DNA from: Bacteroidales bacterium
Lineage (GTDB): Bacteria; Bacteroidota; Bacteroidia; Bacteroidales; P3
Direction of reading: 5' to 3'
NCBI GenBank assembly: GCA_031262295.1
Contig: JAISIA010000050.1
Location: 1 to 39,871, forward strand
Length of the DNA stretch: 39,871 nt
In this document: positions 25,960 to 34,396 of the stretch, piece by piece
Numbering within the stretch: the first letter of the stretch is position 1
Layout of the letters: the number at the start of each line of letters is the position of its first letter
Notes under the pieces: generated by a model
Told to the model about the DNA's origin: nothing
Database searches by the model: none
The model's input: the letters and a program-made list of their open reading frames with translations, nothing else
Position numbers and translations under genes: made by a program

Positions 25960-27042
25960 TTATTTATTGGAAATAACAATACTTGGATTTATTCCTGTGG
26001 AAAAAGAATATTTAAAGTTACCATTTAGATCAAAGACATAAACTTCTCCTGAGGAGGCATAATCTTTTGCATCTGTAATATAAACCTCATTGTTTTCTTT
26101 TGATACATTAACTCCATAAGGAGAGGAAATGCTACTTACTATCTCAGAAGATGAAAAGAAGGTCTCCCCAGATGTAAAATCCCATTTCTTTATACTTGGA
26201 AGAAAGGTTGTCCAATCAAAATTTGTATATATAATTGAATTATCCAATACATCAAAGTTTGACATTGCGATCTCTTCTTCTTGTTCCACCTCATCTGTTA
26301 GAGCATCTATAATTACAAATTTTCCTTTAATATCTGCATAGTTTCCTTTAATTAGAACACCAACTTTATTCTCTCCAAGGGGTTTAATAAAGGCAGGATT
26401 TAATCCAACATCAATCTTTTTAATCTCTTGCATTGAATAAGCATCTATAACAGATACTGTCCTATCATAGCCAATTGAAGTATTCCAATCCAATCCTCCC
26501 GAATTTGAAACGTAGAGTTTGTTGTTCAAATAGCAAATCGCTTCGGGGTTTCTACCAGCTAAGGCAATCCTTTCAATGTTTAATGCCTTTGCATTTATTT
26601 CCACAACGCTTCCATCAACGCAACAAAGAAACACCTTATTGGAAGAGGAGCACATTCTTGAAGGCATCCTATTCCTACCACTATTATCCACAATAGGGAT
26701 TCTTTTAATTAGCTTTCCATTGCTTTTATTTACAACATTAATACAGGCAGAATTTTTCATTGCAATAAAGAGTTTGTCATCTTTTTCAATTAAATCATTT
26801 GCCAAATCGCCCAAAGACTGCCCATTTACTTCATTGAACAAATCTATAACCTCATTTGAAGAAGACTTAAAGTAGTTTAGTGAGGAATTATTCATTCCAT
26901 CCAAGCCTTCACAAAGCACAAATAAACCTTTTTCTAAAAGATTTTCTGAATTAGTTTTCTCATTTTCTTCTTCTGAACATCCTAAAAACCCAAATGCAAT
27001 AAGAGCTATTAGGGAAATAGAGTAAAAAACATTTTTTCTCAT
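25960..27042 (-). CDS. btuG: BtuG-like B12-binding surface lipoprotein
   Basis: A 360-residue lipoprotein (lipobox GFLGC, Cys22) with a YncE/DUF5074-type beta-propeller. Repeated blades carry GNYADIKGKFVIID and NPEAICYLNNKLYVSN type segments. Established work in Bacteroides shows that BtuG sits on the cell surface, caps BtuB and binds vitamin B12 extremely tightly. Here the start codon directly follows the btuB stop, and the pair lies downstream of a cobalamin riboswitch, which strongly supports the same role. The gene ends at a strong terminator. The propeller family alone would be ambiguous; the context makes the call. Confidence 0.87.
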   Translation of the reverse strand: MRKNVFYSISLIALIAFGFLGCSEEENEKTNSENLLEKGLFVLCEGLDGMNNSSLNYFKSSSNEVIDLFNEVNGQSLGDLANDLIEKDDKLFIAMKNSACINVVNKSNGKLIKRIPIVDNSGRNRMPSRMCSSSNKVFLCCVDGSVVEINAKALNIERIALAGRNPEAICYLNNKLYVSNSGGLDWNTSIGYDRTVSVIDAYSMQEIKKIDVGLNPAFIKPLGENKVGVLIKGNYADIKGKFVIIDALTDEVEQEEEIAMSNFDVLDNSIIYTNFDWTTFLPSIKKWDFTSGETFFSSSEIVSSISSPYGVNVSKENNEVYITDAKDYASSGEVYVFDLNGNFKYSFSTGINPSIVISNK

Positions 27043-29055
27043 TTAAAAATTTATTTTTAAGTTTATACGAAATTGTCTTTGGGGCATAGGGTAATTTTTG
27101 ACTACTTCATATTGTGCGTCAAAAATATTCAAACAACTCAAAGACAAATTTAATTTATTATTCTTTATTTTAAAAGTTTTCTCAATAGAAATGCTGTGAT
27201 CATTATATGGTTTTAAAAGATTCTGAACAATATTTTCTGCTATTGCATATCTTTTTCCAACAAAATTTATGCTATAAGACAAAGAGGCGATTGGGTGATT
27301 AATCAAAACAAACAACGATCCGCTGTTAATTGGAGTGTAGGGTATTTGATTATTATATGTTTTTAAAGTTTTATCGGTTATATCTCTTGCCTTTTGAAAG
27401 GCATAAACTCCTCTAAGAAAAATATCAAAAGAAAAAGGCAGGCTATAAGAAAAACTTGTTTGTAAATCCACTCCTTTTATATCAACCTTTCCAAAATTAA
27501 CTATTGACCAAATAAATAAATTTTTTTGCGAAACAGCCACAATCTTATCTCTAACCTCATTATAGTAAGCATCTATTGAAATAGAGATATTATTTTTCTT
27601 TTCCTTATCAAAGTATTTCAAATAGGAAAGATGAAGATTATATTGTTTTGCTTTTTCCGCAGAAAGCTCCGAAGGAAGAACTCTATTAAAATAAAGTTCA
27701 TTAAAGGTGGGTGAGCGAAATATATCCTTATAGAAAAAACTAATATTAAAATTATTCTTAAAGCTATATCCAATTAAAATGTATGGAGAGAGCCTATTTG
27801 AAACCTTATTCAACGTTTGGGGATTTAGAAAATCTTCAATGTGATTGTGAATTAAGTTTGTATTTAAAGTAAAACCACTATTTTCAAAAAGGAAATTTAT
27901 ATATGAAATGGCAGAAAAACGAGATGGAGTTTTATAATAAGTTGCAGAGGAATTAAGATTATTATATATAAGGTCGTTTCCAAAAGAAAGGAAAGCAAGG
28001 CTTGTAATCCTATAAGAAAAAGCATTATTTAAAAAATACTCTCTTTGAAAATACTTGTCTCTTTGAAAGCCTTCATAATTTAGAGCAAAGCCATCGTAGA
28101 ATATAGTTGAGAGATAGTTTATCTTTGCCATAGAACGATACTCTATCCTATCATTAAATTTATGGTTAAGGACGCCTTGAACAAATATATTTTCATCCCA
28201 AAGTCTTTGAGAAGAGTTTAAATAGTATAATGTTGTGCTTTTTGGCAAACCTCTTTGAGAATAGAAATAGTATGTCTTTAATTTTACATCTGTTTTTGAA
28301 TTAAAACTAAGGAATAAATCCCAAGATGCTTGCAAAGAAAGATAATCTGCATTTTTGCGTCTTTCTTTTGAAGAACTATCCTCTGCATTGTATCCATAAT
28401 GTAGAAGAAAGGGATAATTACCTGCACAATTATTAAGATTTATATCAAGTTTTGAAGAAAGGATATTATTGATGCGATTTGACAAATCTGCACCAAAGGA
28501 AAAGTAATTGAAGGAGCCGTATGAGCTTCTAATATTTAATAGGTATGGTTTGTTGTTTTCAAATGTTGGAGGCAAGGACTCAATAAAGAGAATATTTGCT
28601 GAAGAGAGTGCTCTTGCACTTTGCAACAAAGAAAAAGATGCTCCATTGAAAAAACTTATCCTTTCTGCACTATGCAAAGAAAATTTTCCAAGATCAATTG
28701 TGCCGTTTTGCATATCGTTAATAGGAACTCCGTCCAATACAACAGCACTATGAAGAGAAGAAAACCCCCTTGCAGATATAGTTTTTATTCCTCCTAATCC
28801 TCCATAATCTTTAACATTTAATCCTGCAATAAACTTTGCCGCCTCCCCAACAGAATTATAGGAAACATTATTCAATATTTTCTTATCTAAAAACGAAGAA
28901 GAGGAAATCTTAAATAGGGAATCCTCTGATTTTTTATCAGTAATGGTAACATTGGAAAGTTTAATTGGTTTCTTAAAAATAGTATCCTGTCCCTTCAAAG
29001 AAGAAAAACAAAATATGGTTATAAGAATTGCAAAAAATGAATAATAAGTTTTCAT
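27043..29055 (-). CDS. btuB: BtuB-like TonB-dependent cobalamin receptor
   Basis: A 670-residue outer-membrane receptor. A signal peptide (to about FSSLKGQ, 17-23) is followed by a plug domain (about 30-150, with ISARGFSSLHSAVVLDGVPI) and a beta-barrel ending in RINLKINF. The vitamin specificity is inferred from the cobalamin riboswitch in the leader and the BtuG-type partner downstream. No clear TonB box is seen between the signal peptide and the plug. Length is typical for BtuB. Translation is probably controlled by the hairpin at 29066-29080, only 11 bases before the ATG. Confidence 0.92.
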   Translation of the reverse strand: MKTYYSFFAILITIFCFSSLKGQDTIFKKPIKLSNVTITDKKSEDSLFKISSSSFLDKKILNNVSYNSVGEAAKFIAGLNVKDYGGLGGIKTISARGFSSLHSAVVLDGVPINDMQNGTIDLGKFSLHSAERISFFNGASFSLLQSARALSSANILFIESLPPTFENNKPYLLNIRSSYGSFNYFSFGADLSNRINNILSSKLDINLNNCAGNYPFLLHYGYNAEDSSSKERRKNADYLSLQASWDLFLSFNSKTDVKLKTYYFYSQRGLPKSTTLYYLNSSQRLWDENIFVQGVLNHKFNDRIEYRSMAKINYLSTIFYDGFALNYEGFQRDKYFQREYFLNNAFSYRITSLAFLSFGNDLIYNNLNSSATYYKTPSRFSAISYINFLFENSGFTLNTNLIHNHIEDFLNPQTLNKVSNRLSPYILIGYSFKNNFNISFFYKDIFRSPTFNELYFNRVLPSELSAEKAKQYNLHLSYLKYFDKEKKNNISISIDAYYNEVRDKIVAVSQKNLFIWSIVNFGKVDIKGVDLQTSFSYSLPFSFDIFLRGVYAFQKARDITDKTLKTYNNQIPYTPINSGSLFVLINHPIASLSYSINFVGKRYAIAENIVQNLLKPYNDHSISIEKTFKIKNNKLNLSLSCLNIFDAQYEVVKNYPMPQRQFRINLKINF

Positions 29056-29065
29056 ATCATAAACA

Positions 29066-29262
29066 CCCTTTCCGCGAGGGATAATTATAAATTAACACAT
29101 TTTTTGGCAGGTCTTCTGACTTACTCTCCAAGCATTAGCCTTCCCAATTACGAATAACCAGTGGCAAAAGAATAAATGCTTGTTTCAAAAAGAGATTACA
29201 GCAGCGGGACTGTTTAGGACTTTCACCTAATTCCCTTTTAATCCTTAAATAGAACCAAAACT
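29066..29262 (-). promoter_or_regulatory. Cobalamin riboswitch controlling btuB-btuG
   Basis: On the minus strand the leader has the B12 riboswitch landmarks in order: GGTGAAAGTCC, ACAGTCCCGCTGCTGTAA (the B12 box hairpin), GCCACTGG, GGGAAGGC and GTCAGAAGACCTGCC. After the aptamer comes a hairpin, CCCT-CGCGGAA-AGGG (29080-29066). Its loop GCGG is complementary to CCGC in the B12-box hairpin loop, as expected for the L5-L13 kissing interaction. The hairpin ends 11 bases before the btuB ATG, so control is most likely at translation initiation. Confidence 0.95.
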
Positions 29263-29267
29263 TGGGG

Positions 29268-29275
29268 CAAAGATA
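29268..29275 (-). promoter_or_regulatory. -7 promoter box of the riboswitch-btuB operon
   Basis: On the minus strand this is TATCTTTG, an exact TAnnTTTG match just before the riboswitch. The RNA would begin near 29262, giving a leader of about 200 bases. A clear -33 TTTG is missing. Confidence 0.55.
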
Positions 29276-29328
29276 CTATATTTTGTAAAACTAAATTTAA
29301 GAAAAATATAAAAAAATTAAAAAAAAAC

Positions 29329-29336
29329 TATCTTTG
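29329..29336 (+). promoter_or_regulatory. -7 promoter box of dnaG
   Basis: TATCTTTG lies four bases before the dnaG ATG at 29341, so the mRNA is expected to be leaderless or nearly so. It is divergent from the btuB promoter 54 bases away. Confidence 0.55.
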
Positions 29337-29340
29337 CATT

Positions 29341-31341
29341 ATGATTCTTCAAGAAGATATTGCTAAGATATTTGATGCAACACAAATAGTTGATGTTATA
29401 AGTGCTTTTGTCCCGCTTAAAAAACGAGGAACAAACTACATTGGATGCTGTCCTTTTCACAACGAAAAAACACCTTCCTTTGTCGTATCGCCCTCTAAGG
29501 GAATTTTTAAGTGCTTTGGTTGTGGTGAGGCAGGCAATGCAGCACATTTTCTAATGAAACACGAACACTACTCCTATCCTGAGGCTCTTCATTACTTAGC
29601 TAACAAATATGGAATTTCTATTCAAGAAAGAGAATTAACCGAAAAGGACAAATTAGAACAAGGAAAAAAGGAAGAATTATTCAACATTAACGAGTTTGCA
29701 AGAAAGTATTTTTCCAATATTTTGCTAAATGACGAGCAGGGGAAAGCAATTGGACTATCCTATTTTAAGGAAAGAGACCTTAGTGATGAAACAATTGAGA
29801 AATGGAATTTAGGATATAGCAAAGAAGGATGGCAAGATTTTTACCTTCATGCAAAGAAAAATGGATACGATGATGAGATTTTAAAACTCTCGGGGCTAAC
29901 AATAGAGAAGGAAAATAGCAAGGAAATGTATGATAGGTTTCGTGGTAGGGTAATATTTCCTATATATAATATAGGAGGAAGAACTCTTGGCTTTACAGCA
30001 CGAATATTATCCTCCTCTGGAAAGACGAAAGCCAAATATGTAAATTCACCTGAAAGCGACATATTCTCAAAAGGCAAGGTGCTTTTTGGGCTAAACTTTG
30101 CCAAAAATGCCATATTAAAAGAAGATTTATGCTATTTGGTAGAGGGGAATATGGATGCAATAACCCTAAGTCAGAATTCAGTTGAAAATGTCGTTGCAAC
30201 CTCTGGCACTGCCCTTACTTTGGATCAGATTAACCTTATAAAACGCTACACAAAAAACGTTACAATACTCTATGATGGCGATTCAGCCGGCATAAAGGCG
30301 GCATTTAGAGCAGTGGATCTTTTTGTTGAAGGAGGATTAAATGTAAATATTGTACTATTTCCCGATGGGGAAGATCCAGACTCCTATTGTAGAAAACTAC
30401 CACAAGAAGAATTTAAATCCTATATAAAAGATAAGGCAGAGAATTTCATACTCTTTAAGACCCATCTCCTATTAGAAGATGCCAAAGACGACCCTTTTAA
30501 ACGTTCAAACCTAATAAAAGAAATACTAAACACCATTAGCCTAATTGCAGATCAAATAGAAAGGGCTGCATATATTCAACAATGTTCCTCAATACTAAAT
30601 ATGAAAGAGGAGATACTAAACAATGCTCTTACAAAGGTTTTAAGAGAAAGACTTCTTTCAAAGAAAAAATTGGAGAAAACCCAAGAATCCTCCTTAGATA
30701 GTGAAGAAAAACAAGAGTATATTCCAGAAATTTCTCCTAAAAAAAGCCAAAAACAAATACTAAAAGATAATTTCCCAGATGAACAACAAGAAAGGAGTAT
30801 AATTTCTCTTCTACTAAATTATGGAGATAAAGAAACTACACAAAAAGTTATTCAAGATGATAACACAGAAAAAGAGGAAGTATTCCTCGTTTGCTCATTT
30901 TTGATTGGCGATATTTTATCTGACGATATAGTTTTTGATAACCCACTATACCAAAAAGTCTTTGACATATACAAAGAATATATTTTAGAAAAGCAAACTC
31001 TTCCAAATCTTAGTGTATTTACAGCAAATGAGGATGAGGAAATTCAAAACCTATCAGCCTCACTCCTTATGAGCAACTATAAAATTAGCGATCTGTGGGG
31101 AGAAAAATGGAAGATAAGCGTCCCGCTTCCTCAAAATAGCAACACAATTAATCAAAATGTTAAAGAAAGTCTATTAAGCCTTAAACTAAACAAACTTGAA
31201 AGAAAGATATATGAAATTAATGAAAAGATAAAACAGGAGGATAATTACGAGGATCAACTAATATTGCTTGCACAAATAAAAACATTTAAAGCAATAAAGA
31301 AAATAATATCTTCTGAATTAAAAAGAATAATTACAAAATAA
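29341..31341 (+). CDS. dnaG: DNA primase
   Basis: A 666-residue primase that makes RNA primers at the replication fork. The N-terminal zinc-binding domain has C37, H40, C58 and C61 (CCPFHNEKTPSF, FKCFGCG). The catalytic core holds the TOPRIM motifs LVEGNMDAITL (about 264-274) and ILYDGDSAGIKA (about 309-320). The C-terminal helicase-interacting region (about 450-666) is more variable and Glu/Lys-rich. Length is usual for Bacteroidota. The start is chosen because it begins with the conserved DIAKIFDATQIVDVI helix, and because the -7 box directly precedes it. Confidence 0.97.
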   Translation: MILQEDIAKIFDATQIVDVISAFVPLKKRGTNYIGCCPFHNEKTPSFVVSPSKGIFKCFGCGEAGNAAHFLMKHEHYSYPEALHYLANKYGISIQERELTEKDKLEQGKKEELFNINEFARKYFSNILLNDEQGKAIGLSYFKERDLSDETIEKWNLGYSKEGWQDFYLHAKKNGYDDEILKLSGLTIEKENSKEMYDRFRGRVIFPIYNIGGRTLGFTARILSSSGKTKAKYVNSPESDIFSKGKVLFGLNFAKNAILKEDLCYLVEGNMDAITLSQNSVENVVATSGTALTLDQINLIKRYTKNVTILYDGDSAGIKAAFRAVDLFVEGGLNVNIVLFPDGEDPDSYCRKLPQEEFKSYIKDKAENFILFKTHLLLEDAKDDPFKRSNLIKEILNTISLIADQIERAAYIQQCSSILNMKEEILNNALTKVLRERLLSKKKLEKTQESSLDSEEKQEYIPEISPKKSQKQILKDNFPDEQQERSIISLLLNYGDKETTQKVIQDDNTEKEEVFLVCSFLIGDILSDDIVFDNPLYQKVFDIYKEYILEKQTLPNLSVFTANEDEEIQNLSASLLMSNYKISDLWGEKWKISVPLPQNSNTINQNVKESLLSLKLNKLERKIYEINEKIKQEDNYEDQLILLAQIKTFKAIKKIISSELKRIITK

Positions 31342-31348
31342 TTAATAC

Positions 31349-32947
31349 ATGTTTAAAAAATTACCACATACATACGTCATAATTTTTTCTCTAATTATTA
31401 TAAGTGCAATTGCAACATGGATTGTCCCTTCGGGCGAATTTCTTAGAAGAGAAACTACAACAGAAAGTGGGAGAGTGGTAAATGAAATCGTCCCTAATTC
31501 ATTCCATAATGTAGAAAAGCAGCCTCAAACTTGGGAAGTATTCTCTGCATTCTTTCAAGGCTTTGAAAAGGCTCCTTCAATTATTGCATTCCTTCTAATT
31601 TTGGGAGGAGCATTTTGGATATTAAATCAAACAAAAGCAATAGATGTTGGCGTCGAATCCTTTTTAGGCTTTGGTAAAAAATTAGAAAAGTTCTATATAT
31701 TTAGGAAATTAGGGGTTGATAATATAACAATAGTTTTTGTTATGCTACTTTTTAGTGCCTTTGGTGCTATATTTGGAATGAGTGAGGAGACAATAGCCTT
31801 TGTCATCATCTTTGTACCTTTGGCAATTAGCATGGGATACGACTCAATTGTTGGAGTTTGTATGTGTTTTCTTGCAGCCGGTTTGGGATTTGCAGGATGT
31901 ATATTAAACCCTTTTACTTTGGGAATAGCACAAGATATAGCCGGAATTAAGATGTTTAGCGGTATAGAATACCGATTGGTGATGTGGATAATAATAACCT
32001 TTATTGGTATTTTCTATGTCTTATTATATGCGAAAAAAATAAAGAAAGACCCCAAGAAATCCATAATGTATGAAGAGGATAACTATTGGCGTAATAACGA
32101 AAATAGAACAGATGGAATTTCTATGCAAAAAGCAAACAAAGGAACCAAGATTTCCTATATTCTTACCTCAATTGCAATAGTTATATTCAATATATATGTA
32201 TTTATAAACTTCTCTTCATTTAATATAAGCGAGTATTCCTTAGTTTTTCTAAGCCTTCTTACACTATGTTTCCTTGTTTTTGGATACTTTTCTCTTAGAA
32301 AATCAATGCAGATGTTTTGTCTATTAATCCTAATATTTACTATTGTTTATCTCGTTGTTGGAGTTATGCTCTTTGAGTGGGGCTTTACTCAAATAGCTGC
32401 CCTATTTTTTGCAATGGCTATCGCCTCTGGCGTAGCTCTTGGGAAGACTCCTTCGCAAATATCAAAACTTTTTATTGAAGGAGCTAAGGATATGCTTAGT
32501 GCAGCCTTAGTTGTGGGCTTGGCAAGTGGGATAATAATAATATTGGAAAACGGAAAAATTATAGATACCTTCCTAAATGCGGTTGCTACTTCAATCGATG
32601 GTGCATCAAAAGTAGAGGCTGTTTCCCTAATGTATGGATTCCAATCCATATTAAATGCAATCATTACCTCAGGAACAGCAAAGGCTGCAATGTTAATGCC
32701 AATGTTTAGAGAGATTGCCCTTTTGGTTGGAGTGCCTCTTCAATCAGCCGTAACAGCATTTCATATTGGAGATGGATTTACAAACCTTATAACTCCAACA
32801 TCAGGAGTTCTAATAGGTGTTTTAGGTATAGCACGTATTCCCTACACAAAATGGGTTAAGTGGGCTTGGAAATTCATACTTATAATGGTTATTTTAGGCT
32901 GGCTACTTCTAATTCCAACAGTACTTTTTAATATTCCAAATTTCTAA
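31349..32947 (+). CDS. YfcC/DcuC-family membrane transporter
   Basis: A 532-residue integral membrane protein with about 12 predicted helices, of the YfcC branch of the C4-dicarboxylate/basic amino-acid carrier superfamily. Recognisable parts are the N-terminal TWIVPSGEF, FGMSEETIAFV (about 143-153), GFAGCILNPFTLGIAQ (about 180-195), and the C-terminal LITPTSGVLIGVLGIARI. A central cytoplasmic loop (about 228-268) is Lys/Asn-rich. The gene starts seven bases after dnaG. The substrate cannot be told from sequence; arginine/ornithine-type and dicarboxylate transporters are both in the family. Confidence 0.86.
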   Translation: MFKKLPHTYVIIFSLIIISAIATWIVPSGEFLRRETTTESGRVVNEIVPNSFHNVEKQPQTWEVFSAFFQGFEKAPSIIAFLLILGGAFWILNQTKAIDVGVESFLGFGKKLEKFYIFRKLGVDNITIVFVMLLFSAFGAIFGMSEETIAFVIIFVPLAISMGYDSIVGVCMCFLAAGLGFAGCILNPFTLGIAQDIAGIKMFSGIEYRLVMWIIITFIGIFYVLLYAKKIKKDPKKSIMYEEDNYWRNNENRTDGISMQKANKGTKISYILTSIAIVIFNIYVFINFSSFNISEYSLVFLSLLTLCFLVFGYFSLRKSMQMFCLLILIFTIVYLVVGVMLFEWGFTQIAALFFAMAIASGVALGKTPSQISKLFIEGAKDMLSAALVVGLASGIIIILENGKIIDTFLNAVATSIDGASKVEAVSLMYGFQSILNAIITSGTAKAAMLMPMFREIALLVGVPLQSAVTAFHIGDGFTNLITPTSGVLIGVLGIARIPYTKWVKWAWKFILIMVILGWLLLIPTVLFNIPNF

Positions 32948-33145
32948 ATTCTTAGTCTGTCGGCAACCGATTTTTATTTTTCCCTATTGAATTCTGGTTG
33001 TATAATGATATATTTTTAACCCGATAGATAAATAAAAGCTGCTTGGCAGCAGGAAGTTGGGTATATGAAAATGTATTTTTCAAAAAATATTTAACATTTT
33101 TTCCTTCAAATGTTAAATTCAAAATTTCAAAATTGAAAATTCCTA

Positions 33146-33177
33146 TTTGCATTTATCAAATCTTTTTTGTATCTTTG
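33146..33177 (+). promoter_or_regulatory. Orphan Bacteroidota-type promoter
   Basis: TTTG (33146-33149), 20 bases, then TATCTTTG (33170-33177): one of the best-spaced promoters in the window. Transcription would start near 33183. No ORF of useful size follows. The short hairpin TTATCTT...AAGATAA at about 33228-33254, followed by a T-rich stretch, could end a transcript of about 80 bases. Confidence 0.55.
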
Positions 33178-33182
33178 CCAAA

Positions 33183-33270
33183 ACAAAGTTTTACTAAGAG
33201 GCAAAAACGTAATATTTCCCCCATAACTTATCTTTAATTTTGACGACAAGATAATATCTTTATTATTAGT
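33183..33270 (+). ncRNA. Possible small RNA after the orphan promoter
   Basis: The region follows a strong promoter and ends near a 7-bp hairpin with a T-rich tail. No coding potential and no known RNA family is recognised. The end is uncertain, and the larger hairpin at 33286-33319 is an alternative 3' end. Confidence 0.25.
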
Positions 33271-33802
33271 TTATTATCCTTGAATAAATCTTCGTTTTAG
33301 AAAAATAAAACGAAGATTTAGAAAATTATTTCTTCGTTTTAGCAAATTAAAACAGCGTTTTATTTGAGAAAAATCTTCATTTTTTTCTGAAAAAATAAGG
33401 TTTTGAGTTTTTTAATGAAAAATCTGGGAAAACATATTAAAATCTGTTTGGATTATATTGATAATTAATAATTTGAAAAGCCGAAATTCCGTTAGGAAAA
33501 ATAAAGGTCGGTTGCCGACAATTTTTGAATGAAATGTTAAAAATTGTTAAAATTTGCAATTTTTTGAGGAAATTATGTTAAAATTTGTCAAAAAAATGGG
33601 TGTGAAATGTTAAAAAAGAGGGAAATTTACAGAATTGCTTTATGTATTTTATAGAAAAAGCATACGGTTATTGGGATTTATAGATGTAGAAAAAATAATT
33701 TTATTGTTTTCAAACCTTATTTTAGTTGTTATAAAATTAAGAAAAAAGAATAGGGAATTAAAGTTTAAGAAAAATAAAACTTTGATTCCCTATCCCTATT
33801 TG

Positions 33803-34201
33803 TGGACCTGCAGGGAGTCGAACCCTGGTCCAAACAAGAAACAAATAAGGTTTCTACATGCTTATTCTTTCATTTGTTTTCGTAAAAGCAGCGGAGAAAG
33901 ACACCCAATACTTTTCTTATCTTCTTAAATTTTGTAATAAGGTCGAAGCACCCTTAAAACTATCTCTATTTTGCGTGCGTCCCTTTACCTTCAACCATAG
34001 AGAATGGGTCTTAGAGGAACGTTTTGCTCCATATCCTTGATATGAACTAAGCTCAATTTACTAAAAAACTTCAATTAAGCAGCAAAAGCGTAATTTGATT
34101 CGCCAATTAATTTTTTTTGCAACCTTGTTTTAAGACATTTATTGCTTGTGTCTGCATGCTTGCTTATCCATTTTACCTGCTGTCAAAACCAAACCAAGCC
34201 C
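33803..34201 (-). ncRNA. ssrA: Transfer-messenger RNA (tmRNA)
   Basis: This is the minus-strand tmRNA that rescues stalled ribosomes. The 5' end GGGCTTG (34201-34195) pairs with CAGGTCC near the 3' end to form the acceptor stem. The 3' part carries the T-arm GGTTCGACTCC. The tag reading frame at 34104-34075 encodes GESNYAFAA then TAA, preceded by an ATT codon; the exact resume codon is uncertain. Bacteroides and Porphyromonas tags end NYALAA, so this one differs by Leu to Phe. The length of about 399 is normal. CCA is not encoded. SmpB is the protein partner; its gene is not here. Confidence 0.95.
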
Positions 34202-34323
34202 AAATAAGCTATACTTAACGCAAGAAAATAAATATTTATTATAAAAAATTAAGTTTTTTTATTGATTTTCTATTGGAAAAAAGAAAAAAAACAAAAATAT
34301 TTTGGGTAAAAAATTAAAATATT

Positions 34324-34354
34324 TTTGAAGTTAATCATTAAATTAGTAATTTTG
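34324..34354 (+). promoter_or_regulatory. Promoter of the Omp28-M49-gpsA operon
   Basis: TTTG (34324-34327), 19 bases, TAATTTTG (34347-34354). Both elements match the Bacteroidota consensus exactly. Transcription should start near 34360, giving a leader of about 37 bases. The rest of the 195-base gap between ssrA and this gene is plain A+T-rich DNA. Confidence 0.7.
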
Positions 34355-34396
34355 TTTTCTTAAAAAAAAATTTTAAACACTTAAAATAATAAAAAT

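Larger units (their letters stand above)
32959..33519. repeat. Modular intergenic repeat cluster, copy B
   Basis: This cluster holds the same modules as 19483-19822. TTG-loop 13-base hairpins occur at 32959-32971 (inverted, CAA loop), 33038-33050 (GCTGC/GCAGC) and 33507-33519 (GTCGG/CCGAC). The phrase AAAGGTCGGTTGCCGACA at 33503-33520 is identical to 19572-19589. AAAACAGCGTTTT is at 33349-33361. A 14-bp-arm hairpin (33286-33299 with 33306-33319) is built from two opposed AAAACGAAGATTT modules. AAGGTTTTGAG occurs near 33405 and 19486. Confidence 0.75.
32948..33802. other. Repeat-rich intergenic gap before ssrA
   Basis: This 855-base stretch between the transporter gene and the 3' end of tmRNA has no supported gene. 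It holds three TTG-loop hairpins, a 14-bp hairpin, AAAACAGCG modules, several TGTTAAAA words (33530-33620) and a well-formed plus-strand promoter at 33146-33177 with no ORF behind it. ORFs at 33043-33237 and 33635-33928 are not credible; the second runs into tmRNA in antisense. Confidence 0.7.

Noticed and set aside
29317-29547. Minus-strand ORF over the start of dnaG
   Set aside because: Antisense shadow of the conserved primase zinc domain.
33635-33928. ORF of 97 codons overlapping the 3' end of tmRNA
   Set aside because: It runs antisense into ssrA; the WTCRESNPGP segment is the translated T-arm and acceptor region, a well-known false protein.
32948-34396. tRNA genes around ssrA
   Set aside because: No complete cloverleaf was found; the GGTTCGA T-arm sequence belongs to tmRNA itself.
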